From Saccharopolyspora sp. NFXS83 (lineage in GTDB: Bacteria > Actinomycetota > Actinomycetes > Mycobacteriales > Pseudonocardiaceae): DNA of 64,000 bases. The DNA is taken from the NCBI RefSeq assembly GCF_026241095.1, contig NZ_JAPFGB010000003.1, positions 248,001 through 312,000 of the forward strand, written 5' to 3'. Below are positions 41,744 to 51,720 of the stretch, piece after piece (positions within the stretch are counted from its first letter, which is position 1; every line of letters begins with the position of its first letter). Both the position numbers and the translations under genes were made by a program. The notes under the pieces were generated by a model. That model had not been told where the DNA came from. It saw only the letters and a list, made by a program, of their open reading frames with translations, and made no database searches.

Positions 41744-42391
41744 GTGAAGAAAAATGTCGAATTCGCCTTGGCCGCACGTCGTGGTATCGCCGTCGTGGCC
41801 GGGACGGTGCTGGCCGTCGGCGCCGCCGCTGCCGGTGCGGGCGTGGCGTCGGCCGCACCGGTGACCAAGACGCTCAGCTACACCTGCGCGTTCCCGCTCA
41901 TCGGCAACGGCCAGGTGAGCACGGACATCGCGGTGACGCTGCCGGACGCGGCGGTGGTGGGCCAGCCGATCGAGGCGACCGACTTCTCCGCGGCGGTGAG
42001 CGTGCCGGAGGAGACCGTCAACGGTTTCGACCTGCTCGGCGCGGCCACCGTCGAAGGCTCCGCCACGGTGACCGCCGTGGTCACCGACGGGGCGGGTTCC
42101 GCGCAGGACGTGGTGATCCAGGACCTGCCGGTGCCCAGCACCCCGATCCCCGAGTCCGGCGCGCTGGTGGTGACCGCAGCCGGCCCGGTGCCCGCGGTGA
42201 CGCCGGACGCCGCCGGTGACGCGACGATCGCGGTCGCGGAGACGTTCACCTCGAAGCTCACCCCGAAGAAGGCCGACGGCTCGGAGACCGCGCTGGGCAC
42301 CTTCGACCTGACCTGCACGGTCGACGCCGGTCAGGACGCGGTGCTGGGGACCGTGCCGGTCGCCGAAGCGGCCGTGGCGCACCGGAGCTGA
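41744..42391 (+). CDS. Secreted DUF6801-type protein
   Basis: A 215-residue exported protein. A basic N-terminus and hydrophobic stretch (GIAVVAGTVLAVGAAAAG) end in a signal-peptidase site near ASA-AP (about residue 37). The mature part starts TLSYTCAFPLIGNGQVSTDI, has the motif TPIPESGALVV and closes with FDLTCTVDAG, the layout I recall for DUF6801 proteins. Two cysteines, one near each end of the mature domain, could form a disulfide. GTG 41744 follows GGAGG. The next gene is a paralogue, and both precede yrbE/mce, so a role as exported accessory or lipid-binding protein of the Mce importer is a reasonable guess. Confidence 0.75.
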   Translation: MKKNVEFALAARRGIAVVAGTVLAVGAAAAGAGVASAAPVTKTLSYTCAFPLIGNGQVSTDIAVTLPDAAVVGQPIEATDFSAAVSVPEETVNGFDLLGAATVEGSATVTAVVTDGAGSAQDVVIQDLPVPSTPIPESGALVVTAAGPVPAVTPDAAGDATIAVAETFTSKLTPKKADGSETALGTFDLTCTVDAGQDAVLGTVPVAEAAVAHRS

Positions 42392-42417
42392 CCCGCGCGT
42401 TCGACGACGGCTGAGAG

Positions 42418-43602
42418 GTGAGCGACGTGTGGACCGGACGTGAACGAGCTCGTGCGGCGGCCGGGAGCTGCGCCTGCGCGGTGCTGTTCACCCTGGTCCA
42501 CGCGTTCACCGCGGAAGCGGGCCCCGTGCACCGGGAACTGAGCTACCGCTGCGTCGCGCCGGACGGTTCGGTGCATCCCGTCTCGGCCCAGTTCGACGGA
42601 CGGTTCCCCGACACGGCCGCACTGGACGAGCCGGTCGATGTCGAGGGCGTGTCGCTGCGGGTCACCTTGCCCGCGGAGGCCGCGGCGACCTGGCGGGAGA
42701 ACGGGGCCACCGAGCTCGCCGGGACCACCGCGCTCGACCTGATCTCCGGGGCGGGAGGTGAGGTCGTGGCCGCAGCGGAGTCGACCGCCGGAGCCGTCCC
42801 GATCCCCGAGTCGGGCGAGGTCGTGGTGGTCACCGAGCAGCGGGACGTCTCCCTCCCGCCACCGGGTCCGGGGCCGGTCCGCTACGCCGCGGGCGATCTG
42901 CGGTTGCGGCTCACCGCCGGGACACCGCAGCGGCCCGGCGCCCCGGCGCAGTGGCGCTGCGATCCGGCGTCCGGTGAGACCGCGGAGCTCCTCTCCCTCC
43001 CGGTCTCACCGGAAGCCACCCCGGAGCCGGCACCGGAACCCGACCCGGCCGACCCGATGGCGCCGCCGCAACCGCCCGCGGAGCCGATCCGGATCACCTA
43101 CGACGTCACCGGGGCGTCCCGGACGCGCGCGTTGAACTCGGACATCAAGCTCGGCCCGGGAACCATGGTGGCGAACGTGGACGTGCTCTCCGGCGAGCTG
43201 GCGGGCGAGCTGACGCTGCCGCCGGTTCCGGGCTACTTCACGATCTTCGGTTTCATGCCGTCCACGGCCACCGTCGAGTTCCTGCCGGTCGGCCCGGTCG
43301 TGGGAACCATCGAGCTGGGCAAGGTGGAGGTCACCGCCGACGTCGACATCCGGCTGCGGGACACGACGATCGGGGACGTGGCGCTGGCGGCCGGGACGGA
43401 CTGCCGGACGGCTCGGCCGGCGTCGCTGCACCTCATCTCGGATCCGAACTTCAACCCGCTCGTCGGCGGCACCCTGTCGGCCGTGTTCACCATCCCGGAA
43501 TTCCGCGGGTGCGGTGCCGGCGAACCGCTCGATCCGCTGTTCACCGGACTGGTGTCCGGGCCGGGCAACACGGCCCAGGTGTACCTGCAGGTCCGGCTCT
43601 GA
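42418..43602 (+). CDS. Secreted DUF6801-type protein, larger paralogue
   Basis: A 394-residue exported protein with a signal peptide (about residues 1-33). The first mature part repeats the pattern of its neighbour: ELSYRCVAPDGSVHPVSAQF, VPIPESGEVVVV and AQWRCDPASGE. A Pro/Glu-rich linker (about 200-225) leads to a second, beta-rich domain (ITYDVTGASRTRALNSDIKL onward) with a Cys pair (GTDCRTARP, FRGCGAGEP). GTG 42418 or GTG 42427 can serve; the latter has AGAGGTGAG at good spacing. Only 23 nt separate it from YrbE1A, so it belongs to the mce operon. Not previously characterised to my knowledge. Confidence 0.72.
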   Translation: MSDVWTGRERARAAAGSCACAVLFTLVHAFTAEAGPVHRELSYRCVAPDGSVHPVSAQFDGRFPDTAALDEPVDVEGVSLRVTLPAEAAATWRENGATELAGTTALDLISGAGGEVVAAAESTAGAVPIPESGEVVVVTEQRDVSLPPPGPGPVRYAAGDLRLRLTAGTPQRPGAPAQWRCDPASGETAELLSLPVSPEATPEPAPEPDPADPMAPPQPPAEPIRITYDVTGASRTRALNSDIKLGPGTMVANVDVLSGELAGELTLPPVPGYFTIFGFMPSTATVEFLPVGPVVGTIELGKVEVTADVDIRLRDTTIGDVALAAGTDCRTARPASLHLISDPNFNPLVGGTLSAVFTIPEFRGCGAGEPLDPLFTGLVSGPGNTAQVYLQVRL

Positions 43603-43625
43603 CCGATCGAAGGGGGTGCGATGTG

Positions 43626-44435
43626 ATGGCTGAGAACGCTGCGGTGGCACCGCCACCGGCCGAGCCTGCGCCGCTGGGGCGCGGCTGGGCGCAGGCGGGC
43701 GGGCTGCTCGCGCTCGCGCTGGACGTGGTCGCCGCCGCGTTCCGCAGGCCCTTCCAGTTCCGCGAGTTCGTCGGCCAGTTCTGGTTCGTGGCCAGCGTGT
43801 CCATCGTGCCCGCCGTGCTGGTGGCGATCCCGTTCGGCGCGGTCATCGCGCTGCAGCTCGGTTCGCTGACCGAGCAGATCGGGGCGCAGTCGTTCAGCGG
43901 CGCGGCCAGCGTGCTGGCCATCGTGCAGCAGGGCAGCCCGCTGGTGACGGCGCTGATCGTGGCGGGCGCGGCGGGCACCGCGATCTGCGCCGACCTGGGG
44001 GCGCGCAGCATTCGCGAGGAGCTGGACGCGATGCGGGTGCTGGGCGTGTCACCGATCCACCGGCTGGTGGTGCCGCGGGTGCTGGCGGCGATGTTGGTGG
44101 GGCTGCTGCTCAACGGCGTGGTCAGCGTCGTCGGGGTGGCGGGTGGCTACTTCTTCAACGTGGTCATGCAGGGCGGCACGCCCGGTTCCTACCTGGCGGG
44201 CTTCGTTGCGCTGGCGCAGCCGGCGGACCTGTGGATCAGCGAGCTCAAGGCCGTGATCTTCGGATTCCTGGCGGGGGTGGTCGCGGCGTACCGGGGCATG
44301 AACCCGGCGGGCGGCCCGAAGGGCGTCGGGGACGCGGTGAACCAGTCGGTCGTGATCACGTTCCTGCTGCTGTTCTTCGTCAACGCGGTGCTGACCGTCG
44401 CGTACCTGCAGCTCGTGCCGCCGAAGGTCGGGTGA
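43626..44435 (+). CDS. yrbEA: MlaE/YrbE-type permease, first subunit of the Mce system
   Basis: A 269-residue integral-membrane protein of the MlaE/YrbE family, the permease part of Mce lipid importers. The conserved segments GAVIALQLGSLTEQIGAQSF, GTAICADLGARSIREELDAM and ISELKAVIFGFLAGVVAAYR are clear. The Ile-Arg-x-Glu-x-Asp-Ala-Met stretch is the contact with the ATPase. ATG 43626 has AGGGGG upstream (GTG 43623 also possible). Its stop meets the next gene with a small overlap region, so both permeases are co-translated. Confidence 0.92.
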   Translation: MAENAAVAPPPAEPAPLGRGWAQAGGLLALALDVVAAAFRRPFQFREFVGQFWFVASVSIVPAVLVAIPFGAVIALQLGSLTEQIGAQSFSGAASVLAIVQQGSPLVTALIVAGAAGTAICADLGARSIREELDAMRVLGVSPIHRLVVPRVLAAMLVGLLLNGVVSVVGVAGGYFFNVVMQGGTPGSYLAGFVALAQPADLWISELKAVIFGFLAGVVAAYRGMNPAGGPKGVGDAVNQSVVITFLLLFFVNAVLTVAYLQLVPPKVG

Positions 44436-44446
44436 GGGTCGTGGCG

Positions 44447-45277
44447 ATGCTGTGGCGGCTGCGCAGGACCGCGGCCAAACCGGGCGATGCGCTGGAATCG
44501 CTGGGCGACCAGTTCGCTTTCTACCTGGTGTCGCTGGCGCTGATCCCGAAGGCGCTGGTGCGCTACCACCGCGAGGTGCTGCGGCTGCTGGCGGAGGTGA
44601 CCTTCGGCAGCGGGGCGCTGGCGGTGATCGGCGGGACCATCGGCGTGATGGTCGGGCTGTCGGTGTTCACCGGCACGGTCGTGGGCCTGCAGGGTTTCGC
44701 GGCGCTCGACCAGATCGGCACCTCGGCACTGTCCGGGTTCATCTCGGCGTACTTCAACACGCGGGAGATCGCGCCGCTGGTGGCGGGTCTGGCGTTGTCG
44801 GCGACGGTGGGGTCCGGGTTCACCGCGCAGCTCGGCGCGATGCGGATCTCCGAGGAGATCGACGCGCTGGAGGTGATGGGGGTCCGCAGCCTGCCGTACC
44901 TGGTGACGTGCCGGATGATCGCCGGGTTCGCCGCGGTGATCCCGCTGTACGTGATCGGCCTGCTCACCTCGTACCTCGCTTCGCGGGCCGTCACGGTGCA
45001 CTTCTTCGGCCAGTCGGCGGGCACCTACGACCACTACTTCGCGCTGTTCCTGCCGCCGCAGGACGTGCTGTGGTCGTTCGGGAAGGTGCTGCTGTTCAGC
45101 GTCGTGGTGGTGCTGACGCACTGCTACTACGGTTTCCGCGCCTCTGGTGGACCGGCCGGCGTGGGGGTCGCGGTCGGCGGCGCGGTGCGGACCGCGCTGG
45201 TCGGTGTGACGCTGCTCGACTTCTTCTTGAGCCTCGCGATCTGGGGCGCGACGACGACGGTGAAGGTGGCGGGATGA
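44447..45277 (+). CDS. yrbEB: MlaE/YrbE-type permease, second subunit of the Mce system
   Basis: A 276-residue permease, paralogous to the preceding one and likely its heterodimer partner. Marks are GSGALAVIGGTIGVMVGLSV, GSGFTAQLGAMRISEEIDAL and the final CYYGFRASGGPAGVGVAVGG. ATG 44447 is preferred because GTGAGGG lies 8 nt upstream; GTG 44432, overlapping the previous stop, would add five residues. The stop overlaps the first mce gene by 4 nt (ATGA). Confidence 0.92.
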   Translation: MLWRLRRTAAKPGDALESLGDQFAFYLVSLALIPKALVRYHREVLRLLAEVTFGSGALAVIGGTIGVMVGLSVFTGTVVGLQGFAALDQIGTSALSGFISAYFNTREIAPLVAGLALSATVGSGFTAQLGAMRISEEIDALEVMGVRSLPYLVTCRMIAGFAAVIPLYVIGLLTSYLASRAVTVHFFGQSAGTYDHYFALFLPPQDVLWSFGKVLLFSVVVVLTHCYYGFRASGGPAGVGVAVGGAVRTALVGVTLLDFFLSLAIWGATTTVKVAG

Positions 45278-46452
45278 GCCACCGACCTCGGCTGCGCAGG
45301 GCGCGCAACCAGCTGTTGGGCCTGGTGTTCGTGGCCTGCGCGGTGCTGTTCCTCAGCACCAGCGTGGCGCTGTACGCGAAGGCGTTCACACCGGTGGTGG
45401 CAGTGACGCTGCGCACTGATCGGGTCGGCAACCAGCTCGACGAGGGCGCCGAGGTGAAGGTGCGCGGCCTGCAGGTCGGCGAGGTCCGCGCCGTCCGCAC
45501 CACCGGCGCCGGAGCCGAGATCGACTTGGCCCTCGAACCGGAGCAGGCCGCGCTGCTGCCCGGTGACGTCACCGCGCGGCTGCTGCCGAAGACCCTGTTC
45601 GGGGAGCGCTACGTGAGCCTGGTGGTGCCCACCGAGCGGCGCGGCCCGGCGCTGGCGACCGGGGACCGGATCGGCCAGGACCGGTCCGGTTCGGCGATCG
45701 AGCTGGAGCGGGTGCTCGCCGATGTGCTGCCCACGTTGCGCGCGGTGCAGCCGCAGAAGCTCGCGACGACGCTGGGCGCGGTGTCGCAGGCGTTGGACGG
45801 GCGGGGCGAACAGCTCGGCCGGACGCTGCTCTCGCTCAACGAGGTCCTGGCCGGGGTGGAACCGGAGTTGCCGAACCTGAAGGCGGATCTGACCGCGCTG
45901 GCGGAGGTGTCGCACGACTACGCCGACGTGCTGCCGGACCTGACCGGCGCGCTGTCGGACCTGTCGGTGACGAGCCGGACGATCGCCGAGCAGCGGGTCG
46001 CCGTGCAGGGCCTGATCGCCGACCTCACGGCCACTTCGGACGACCTGAGCGCGTTCCTGCGCGACAACGGGGACGAACTCATCCGGTTGGCGGCCGATTC
46101 GCGGCCGACGCTGGAGTCGCTGGCGCGGCACGCACCGGAGTACCCCTGCCTGCTGCGGCGGCTCACCGAGCTGAAGCCGCACGTGGACGAGGCCTTGGGT
46201 GCGGGCACCGCGCAGCCGGGGCTGCACGTCTCGCTCGGTCTCGTTCCCGTCCAGCGCGGCTCTGGTGGCGACGGGCTCGTGGCCTGCTCGGCACCGCTCC
46301 CGGCGGAGGGTGGCCTCGGCTCACCGCAGGAAGGCCGGTTCGCCGGCGCGCTGTCAGCGCTGGCGCGGGGCGTGCCGCCGGAGGCGGCGCCGGAGTGGAG
46401 CGGCCTGCTGCTGAGCCCGGTCTACCGCGGAACGGAGGTGTCGCTGCGATGA
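45274..46452 (+). CDS. mceA: Mce family protein A
   Basis: A 392-residue Mce protein: one N-terminal transmembrane anchor (LLGLVFVACAVLFLSTSVAL), a single MCE/MlaD domain (about 38-118, including EGAEVKVRGLQVGEVRAV and LLPKTLFGERYVSLVVP), then a long helical region expected to build the hexameric tunnel. Such proteins bind and shuttle lipids between envelope and permease. It is the first of six overlapping mce genes, start ATG 45274 within the yrbEB stop. Confidence 0.93.
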   Translation: MSHRPRLRRARNQLLGLVFVACAVLFLSTSVALYAKAFTPVVAVTLRTDRVGNQLDEGAEVKVRGLQVGEVRAVRTTGAGAEIDLALEPEQAALLPGDVTARLLPKTLFGERYVSLVVPTERRGPALATGDRIGQDRSGSAIELERVLADVLPTLRAVQPQKLATTLGAVSQALDGRGEQLGRTLLSLNEVLAGVEPELPNLKADLTALAEVSHDYADVLPDLTGALSDLSVTSRTIAEQRVAVQGLIADLTATSDDLSAFLRDNGDELIRLAADSRPTLESLARHAPEYPCLLRRLTELKPHVDEALGAGTAQPGLHVSLGLVPVQRGSGGDGLVACSAPLPAEGGLGSPQEGRFAGALSALARGVPPEAAPEWSGLLLSPVYRGTEVSLR

Positions 46453-47474
46453 AGGACTTGGCTCCACCCCTGGTGAAAGGGCTGCTGTTCGCCGTGATCA
46501 CGGTGCTGGCCACCGCCGTGCTGGCGACCACCATGGCCAATGTGGACACTCGTGGCACCGCGCGGTACACGGCGCGGTTCACCGACGTGACGTCGCTGCG
46601 GGAGAACGACGAGGTGCGCGTCGCCGGAGTGCGCGTCGGTCAGGTCGAGCAGGTGGGACTGGGGCAGAACGGTGTCGCCGAGGTCGAGTTCTCGGTGCTG
46701 CGGGAGCGGATCCTTCCCGCCTCCACCACAGCGAAGATCAAGTACCGGAACCTGGTGGGGCAGCGCTACCTCACCTTGGAGCGAGGCGCGGAACCCGCGT
46801 CGGGGACCCTCCGGCCGGGCGGCACGATCCCGCTGGCCCGGACCACTCCCGCGGTGGATCTGACCGCTTTGTTCAACGGGTTCAAGCCGCTGTTCCAAGC
46901 GCTGGACCCGCACGAGGTGAACCGGCTGTCCTACGAGATCGTGCAGGTGCTGCAAGGCGAAGGCGGCACGGTGCGCGGACTGCTGGCGCACATCGGTTCG
47001 CTGACCAGCTCGCTGGCGGCGAAGGACGAGGTCATCGGACGTGTCGTGGACGACCTGAACACCGTGCTGGGGACCGTCAACGCGCGGGACGAGCAACTGT
47101 CCGACCTGGTCACGAACACGCAGCTGCTGGTGTCCGGCCTGGCCGCCGACCGGGAGGTCGTCGGTTCCGCGATCAGCGGTCTCGCCGAGCTCACCGGCAG
47201 CACCGCAGGACTGCTCGAACAGGGCCGGGAACCGCTGGAGGACGACGTCGCCGAGCTCGGCAGGTTGTCGGGCACGTTGGCTGCGAACACCCCGGTGTTC
47301 CAGGAGTTCCTCGACCGGTTGCCCGCGAAGTACGACGCCGTCGGCCGGACGGCCTCCTACGGATCGTGGCTGAACCTGTACCTGTGCGCGGCGGCGGCTC
47401 CCGGCGTGCCACCGGCCCCGAACGGGCCGCCGCAGGTCGGATTCCCCGTGACGGAGACGAGGTGCCTGCGGTGA
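46449..47474 (+). CDS. mceB: Mce family protein B
   Basis: A 341-residue Mce protein with N-terminal anchor (LLFAVITVLATAVLATTMAN), MCE domain (DVTSLRENDEVRVAGVRVGQ ... KYRNLVGQRYLTLERG) and long helical C-terminal part with SSLAAKDEVIGRVVDDLNTV. The C-terminus carries the Mce-typical YGSWLNLYLC motif, and the end CLR overlaps mceC. ATG 46449 overlaps the mceA stop (ATGA). Confidence 0.93.
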   Translation: MKDLAPPLVKGLLFAVITVLATAVLATTMANVDTRGTARYTARFTDVTSLRENDEVRVAGVRVGQVEQVGLGQNGVAEVEFSVLRERILPASTTAKIKYRNLVGQRYLTLERGAEPASGTLRPGGTIPLARTTPAVDLTALFNGFKPLFQALDPHEVNRLSYEIVQVLQGEGGTVRGLLAHIGSLTSSLAAKDEVIGRVVDDLNTVLGTVNARDEQLSDLVTNTQLLVSGLAADREVVGSAISGLAELTGSTAGLLEQGREPLEDDVAELGRLSGTLAANTPVFQEFLDRLPAKYDAVGRTASYGSWLNLYLCAAAAPGVPPAPNGPPQVGFPVTETRCLR

Positions 47475-48469
47475 AGCCGTTCCGCGAACGCGACCCGAAG
47501 AAGCTCGCCACCTCCGCGGTGGTCGTCGCGGTGCTGCTCGCCCTGGGCACCGCGTTCGCCGACCGGCTTCCGATCATCGGAGCCGGTCCGCTCTACCAGG
47601 CCCACTTCGCCGAGGCCGCCGGACTCCGCGCGGGTGACGACGTGCTCGTGTCGGGCGTCCAGGTCGGCGACGTGTCCGCGGTGGAGCTCGACGGCGCGCG
47701 GGTGCGGGTCTCGTTCCACGTCAAGGGAATCCGCGTCGGCGACCAGAGCCGGGCCGCCATCAAGATCCGCACCTTGCTGGGCCGCAAGTACCTCCAGCTC
47801 GAACCGCGCGGCACCCGGCCTCAACCGCGCGACGAACCGATCCCGGTGCGGCGCACGGTGACCCCCTACGACGTCGACGACGCGTTCCGCGGGTTGACCG
47901 ACACCGTCGACGAGCTCGACACGGCAGGGCTGGCGGAGAGCTTCCGCACCTTGTCGGACACGTTCCGGGATTCGTCGCCGGTGGTGCGCAGCGCGCTGGA
48001 CGGGCTCTCCGGGCTGTCCCGGACGTTGTCCGAGCGGGACGCGCAGCTCGCCGAGCTCGTCGCGAACACCCGCCAGGTCAGCGGCACCCTCGCTGGGCGC
48101 AACGCGCAGTTCGAGGCCCTGCTCGGCGACGGGAACCGGCTGCTGGAGGAGGTCCGGGCGCGGCGCGACGCGATCGGCGCGCTGCTCGACGGCACGCGGG
48201 CGCTGTCGGCGGAGCTGTCGGGTCTGGTGCGGGACAACTCCGCGCAGCTGCGGCCTGCGCTGGAACAGCTGGAGCGGGTGACCACCGTGCTGCGCGACAA
48301 CCAGGCCCAGCTGGACCGCAGCCTGGCCATGGCCGGGCCGTTCTACCGGCAGGTCTCCGGGGCGCTCGGCAACGGTCGCTGGGTCGACACCTACGTGTGC
48401 GGACTCGTGGTGGCCCCGCAGGACGCCGGTGACCCCAGGGACTGCGCACCGTCGGGAGGAGGCCGATGA
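47471..48469 (+). CDS. mceC: Mce family protein C
   Basis: A 332-residue Mce protein. The anchor is [19 protein letters not shown], followed by the MCE domain ([35 protein letters not shown]) and a helical tail with [19 protein letters not shown]. It ends with [12 protein letters not shown], typical of the C subunit. GTG 47471 overlaps the mceB stop by 4 nt. Confidence 0.93.
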   Translation: MKPFRERDPKKLATSAVVVAVLLALGTAFADRLPIIGAGPLYQAHFAEAAGLRAGDDVLVSGVQVGDVSAVELDGARVRVSFHVKGIRVGDQSRAAIKIRTLLGRKYLQLEPRGTRPQPRDEPIPVRRTVTPYDVDDAFRGLTDTVDELDTAGLAESFRTLSDTFRDSSPVVRSALDGLSGLSRTLSERDAQLAELVANTRQVSGTLAGRNAQFEALLGDGNRLLEEVRARRDAIGALLDGTRALSAELSGLVRDNSAQLRPALEQLERVTTVLRDNQAQLDRSLAMAGPFYRQVSGALGNGRWVDTYVCGLVVAPQDAGDPRDCAPSGGGR

Positions 48470-49572
48470 ACGTGTTCGGACGAGGAAGAGCGCGCGGGGT
48501 GCTGGTCGCGGGGTGCGTGCTGGTGCTGTTCGTGGCCGCCGGGCTGTGGTGGCTCACGCGGGAGGGCACCTACCGCGTCACGGCGTACTTCGGCTCGGCG
48601 GTCGGCGTGTACGCCGGTTCGGACGTGCGGGTGCTCGGCGTCCCGGTGGGCGCGGTGGAGGAGGTGCTGCCGCAGGGCGATCGGGTGCGGGTGCGGCTCG
48701 CGGTGGACGGGTCGGTGCGGGTGCCCGCCTCCGCCGGGGCGGTGGTGGTGGCGCCGACGATCGTCAGCGACAGATACGTGCAGCTGACCCCCGCTTACCT
48801 GGGCGGGCCGGAGTTGCGCGGTGGCGCGGTCATCCCGCCGGAGCGCACCGCGACTCCCGCCGAGATCGACCAGTTGGCCGCCGGCCTGGACGAGCTGCTC
48901 ACCGCGCTGGGACCGGGGGGCGCGAACTCCGGTGGGGCGGTGTCGGACCTGCTGAACACGGGTGCGGCGACGCTCGACGGCAACGGCGAGGCCCTGCGCG
49001 GGACGATCCGCGACCTGGGCGAGGCGGGCAAGACGCTCTCGGGCACCGAGCAGGACCTGTTCGGCACGGTGCGCGAGCTGCAGCGGTTCACCTCGATGCT
49101 GGCCGCCGACGACGACGAGGTGGCGCGGATCAGCGGCCAGCTCGCCGACGTGGCCGGTCTGCTCGCGGCGGAACGCGGCGACCTCGGCGCCGCGTTGCAC
49201 GAGCTCACCGGTGCGCTGGGTCTCGTGCAGGGGTTCCTCCAGGACAACCGCGGCGCGCTGAAGTCCAACGTGGACAACCTGCTGGTGGTCAGCCGGGTCC
49301 TCGTCGACCAGCGAGCCGCGCTGGAGGAGACGCTCGACACCGTGCCGGACGCGTTCGACGGTCTGCTGGCCGCCTACCACCCGGACACCGGCACCCTCGA
49401 CACCCGCACGAACCTCAACGAGTTCAGCTCGGCCGCCGCATCGCTGTGCACGGCGGCCGACTGCGGACCGGCGGACGCGCCGCTGCGGCCGGTGCGGGCA
49501 CCGACTGCGGAGCTGCCCGCGTTGCCCCTTCCCGCCGTCGGCGGGCTCTACGCGACGGAGGAGCCACGATGA
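48466..49572 (+). CDS. mceD: Mce family protein D
   Basis: A 368-residue Mce protein with anchor [23 protein letters not shown] domain ([35 protein letters not shown]) and helical C-terminal region ([37 protein letters not shown] near the end). The ATG at 48466 overlaps the mceC stop. Pro-rich ending differs from the other subunits. Confidence 0.93.
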   Translation: MNVFGRGRARGVLVAGCVLVLFVAAGLWWLTREGTYRVTAYFGSAVGVYAGSDVRVLGVPVGAVEEVLPQGDRVRVRLAVDGSVRVPASAGAVVVAPTIVSDRYVQLTPAYLGGPELRGGAVIPPERTATPAEIDQLAAGLDELLTALGPGGANSGGAVSDLLNTGAATLDGNGEALRGTIRDLGEAGKTLSGTEQDLFGTVRELQRFTSMLAADDDEVARISGQLADVAGLLAAERGDLGAALHELTGALGLVQGFLQDNRGALKSNVDNLLVVSRVLVDQRAALEETLDTVPDAFDGLLAAYHPDTGTLDTRTNLNEFSSAAASLCTAADCGPADAPLRPVRAPTAELPALPLPAVGGLYATEEPR

Positions 49573-50642
49573 GCCGACCGTCCCGCACCACGACCCTGCT
49601 GCTGGCGTCGGCGCTGCTCGTGCCGTCGCTGGCGGGTTGCGGGTTCGCCGGGATCTCCGAGGTGCCGCTGCCGGGCGGCACCGAGCTCGGGCCCGAGCCG
49701 TACCGGGTGACCGTCGAGTTCGCCGACGTGCTCGACCTGGTGCCGCAAGCGGCGGTGAAGGTCAACGACGTCCCGGTCGGCACCGTTCGCGGCATCACCA
49801 CCTCGGCCGACGGCTGGCACGCCGAAGTGGCGCTGGCGATCCGCGGCGACGTGCGGCTGCCCGCGCACGCGCAGGCCAGGCTCCGGCAGTCGAGCCTGCT
49901 CGGGGAGAAGTTCGTGGAACTCGACGGCGCCACCGGCCCGGTCACCGAGCCGTTGCGCGACGGCGCGGTCATCCCCGCCGCCGCCACCGACCGCAGCCCC
50001 GAGGTCGAGGAGGTGTTCGGCGCGCTGTCGATGCTGCTCAACGGCGGCGGGCTCGGGCAGGTGCAGACCATCAGCCGGGAGCTGAACTCGGCGCTGTCCG
50101 GCAACGAGGCGGAACTGCGCGCGCTGCTGGGCAGGCTGGAGCGCGTCAGCGGCGACCTGGATCGCCATCGCGGCGAGATCACCCGCGCCATCGACGGCCT
50201 GGACCGGCTCGCGGCGACGGCGCGGGCGCGGGACGCGGAGATCGCGGGTGTGCTCGACGACCTGGGCCCCGGCATCGGCGTGCTCGCCGAGCAGCGGGGC
50301 TCGCTCGTGGACCTGGCGCGCTCGATGGACGAGCTCTCCGCGGTCGCCGTGGACACCGTCCATCGTGGGCAGGAGGACGTCGTGGCCGACCTCACGGCAC
50401 TGCGGCCGGTGCTGCGGCGGCTCGCCGACTCGGGCGCGGATCTGCCGCAGGCGATGGAGATCCTGCTGACGTACCCGTTCACCGATGCCGTGCTCGACGG
50501 GGTGCGCGGCGACTACCTCAACACCTACCTGACCGTCGACCTGGACCCGGCGGCGATCGAGATGCTCGAAAAGCAGGCGCAGCAGGCGCAACCGGACTTC
50601 CCCGCGCCGCCGTCGCCCGGTACGCAGGCAGGCCCGCGATGA
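49569..50642 (+). CDS. mceE: Mce family protein E, lipoprotein
   Basis: A 357-residue Mce protein that carries a lipoprotein signal: [15 protein letters not shown] with lipobox LAGC (residues 21-24) and lipidated Cys24. This is the usual feature of the fifth (LprK-type) subunit. The MCE domain follows ([35 protein letters not shown]), then the helical tail ending in [15 protein letters not shown] 49569 overlaps the mceD stop by 4 nt. Confidence 0.94.
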   Translation: MSRPSRTTTLLLASALLVPSLAGCGFAGISEVPLPGGTELGPEPYRVTVEFADVLDLVPQAAVKVNDVPVGTVRGITTSADGWHAEVALAIRGDVRLPAHAQARLRQSSLLGEKFVELDGATGPVTEPLRDGAVIPAAATDRSPEVEEVFGALSMLLNGGGLGQVQTISRELNSALSGNEAELRALLGRLERVSGDLDRHRGEITRAIDGLDRLAATARARDAEIAGVLDDLGPGIGVLAEQRGSLVDLARSMDELSAVAVDTVHRGQEDVVADLTALRPVLRRLADSGADLPQAMEILLTYPFTDAVLDGVRGDYLNTYLTVDLDPAAIEMLEKQAQQAQPDFPAPPSPGTQAGPR

Positions 50643-51700
50643 TCGCCCGCCGGATCAAGGCGCAGCTGACGGTGTTCGTGGTGCTCGCCCTGCTCGGCAC
50701 GACCTACGTCGGCGGCCGGTACGCCGGACTGGACCGGATGTTCACCGACCGCGGCTACGAGGTCGCGGTGCGGCTGGCGGTCACCGGCGGGCTGTTCACC
50801 AACGCCGAAGTCACCTACCGCGGCGTTGCCGTCGGACGCGTCGGGGCGTTGCGCCTGACCAGGGACGGGGTGCAGGCGCGGGTGCGGATCGACGACTCCG
50901 CCCCGCCGATCCCGCGGGACGTCGAGGTCGTGGTGGCGAACCGCTCGGCGGTGGGGGAGCAGTACGTGGACCTGCGACCGCGCACCCGGTCGGGCCCGTT
51001 CCTCGCCGAGGGGTCCGTGATCAGCCAGGACCGGACCGCCACCCCGCTGCCGACCGAACGCCTGCTGGCCTCGCTGGACGGCTTCGCCGCGTCCGTCCCG
51101 GAGGAGTCGTTGCGCACGGTGGTGGACGAACTGGGCACCGCCCTCGCCGACACGGGCCCCGATCTGCAGGTGCTGCTGGACACGACCGGCTCGTTCACCC
51201 GCGCCGCCGCCGACGCGATGCCGGAGCTCACCACGTTGCTCCGGGACGGCCGCACGGTGCTGGAGACCCAGCACGAGCAGTCGGACGCGCTGCGCTCGTT
51301 CGCCGCGGACGCCCGGCTGGTGGCCGAGCAGCTCCGCGCCTCCGACGGCGACCTGCGCGCACTGCTGAGCACGGCACCCGGGGCGGCGCGGCAGGTCAGC
51401 GGGGTGCTGCGGGACAACGACCCGAACCTGGGCTTGCTGGTCGCCAACCTGATCACGCCCGCGACGGTGCTCGTGACGCGCCAGGACGAACTGGAACGAG
51501 TGCTGGTCGCTGCTCCGGAGGCCGCCGAGATGGGGGAGGCCGTCTTCCAGCCCGGTGGCGCCCGGTTCGGGCTGGTGAACACGTTCTTCGACCCGCTGCC
51601 CTGCTCCGACGGCTACGGCGGAACACCGCGTCGTGGCGGCTTGGACGTCGAGCCCGGGGTGCCGTGGAACCAGCAGGCAGGCTGCACGCTGCCGCGCTGA
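50639..51700 (+). CDS. mceF: Mce family protein F
   Basis: A 353-residue sixth Mce subunit: anchor QLTVFVVLALLGTTYVGGRY, MCE domain (TGGLFTNAEVTYRGVAVGRV; VANRSAVGEQYVDLRP), helical region and the C-terminal cysteine pair typical of F subunits (PLPCSDGYGG and QQAGCTLPR). ATG 50639 overlaps the mceE stop. It completes the A-F order expected for an Mce hexamer. Confidence 0.93.
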   Translation: MIARRIKAQLTVFVVLALLGTTYVGGRYAGLDRMFTDRGYEVAVRLAVTGGLFTNAEVTYRGVAVGRVGALRLTRDGVQARVRIDDSAPPIPRDVEVVVANRSAVGEQYVDLRPRTRSGPFLAEGSVISQDRTATPLPTERLLASLDGFAASVPEESLRTVVDELGTALADTGPDLQVLLDTTGSFTRAAADAMPELTTLLRDGRTVLETQHEQSDALRSFAADARLVAEQLRASDGDLRALLSTAPGAARQVSGVLRDNDPNLGLLVANLITPATVLVTRQDELERVLVAAPEAAEMGEAVFQPGGARFGLVNTFFDPLPCSDGYGGTPRRGGLDVEPGVPWNQQAGCTLPR

Positions 51701-51720
51701 CAGCAGACAAGGAGGAACCG

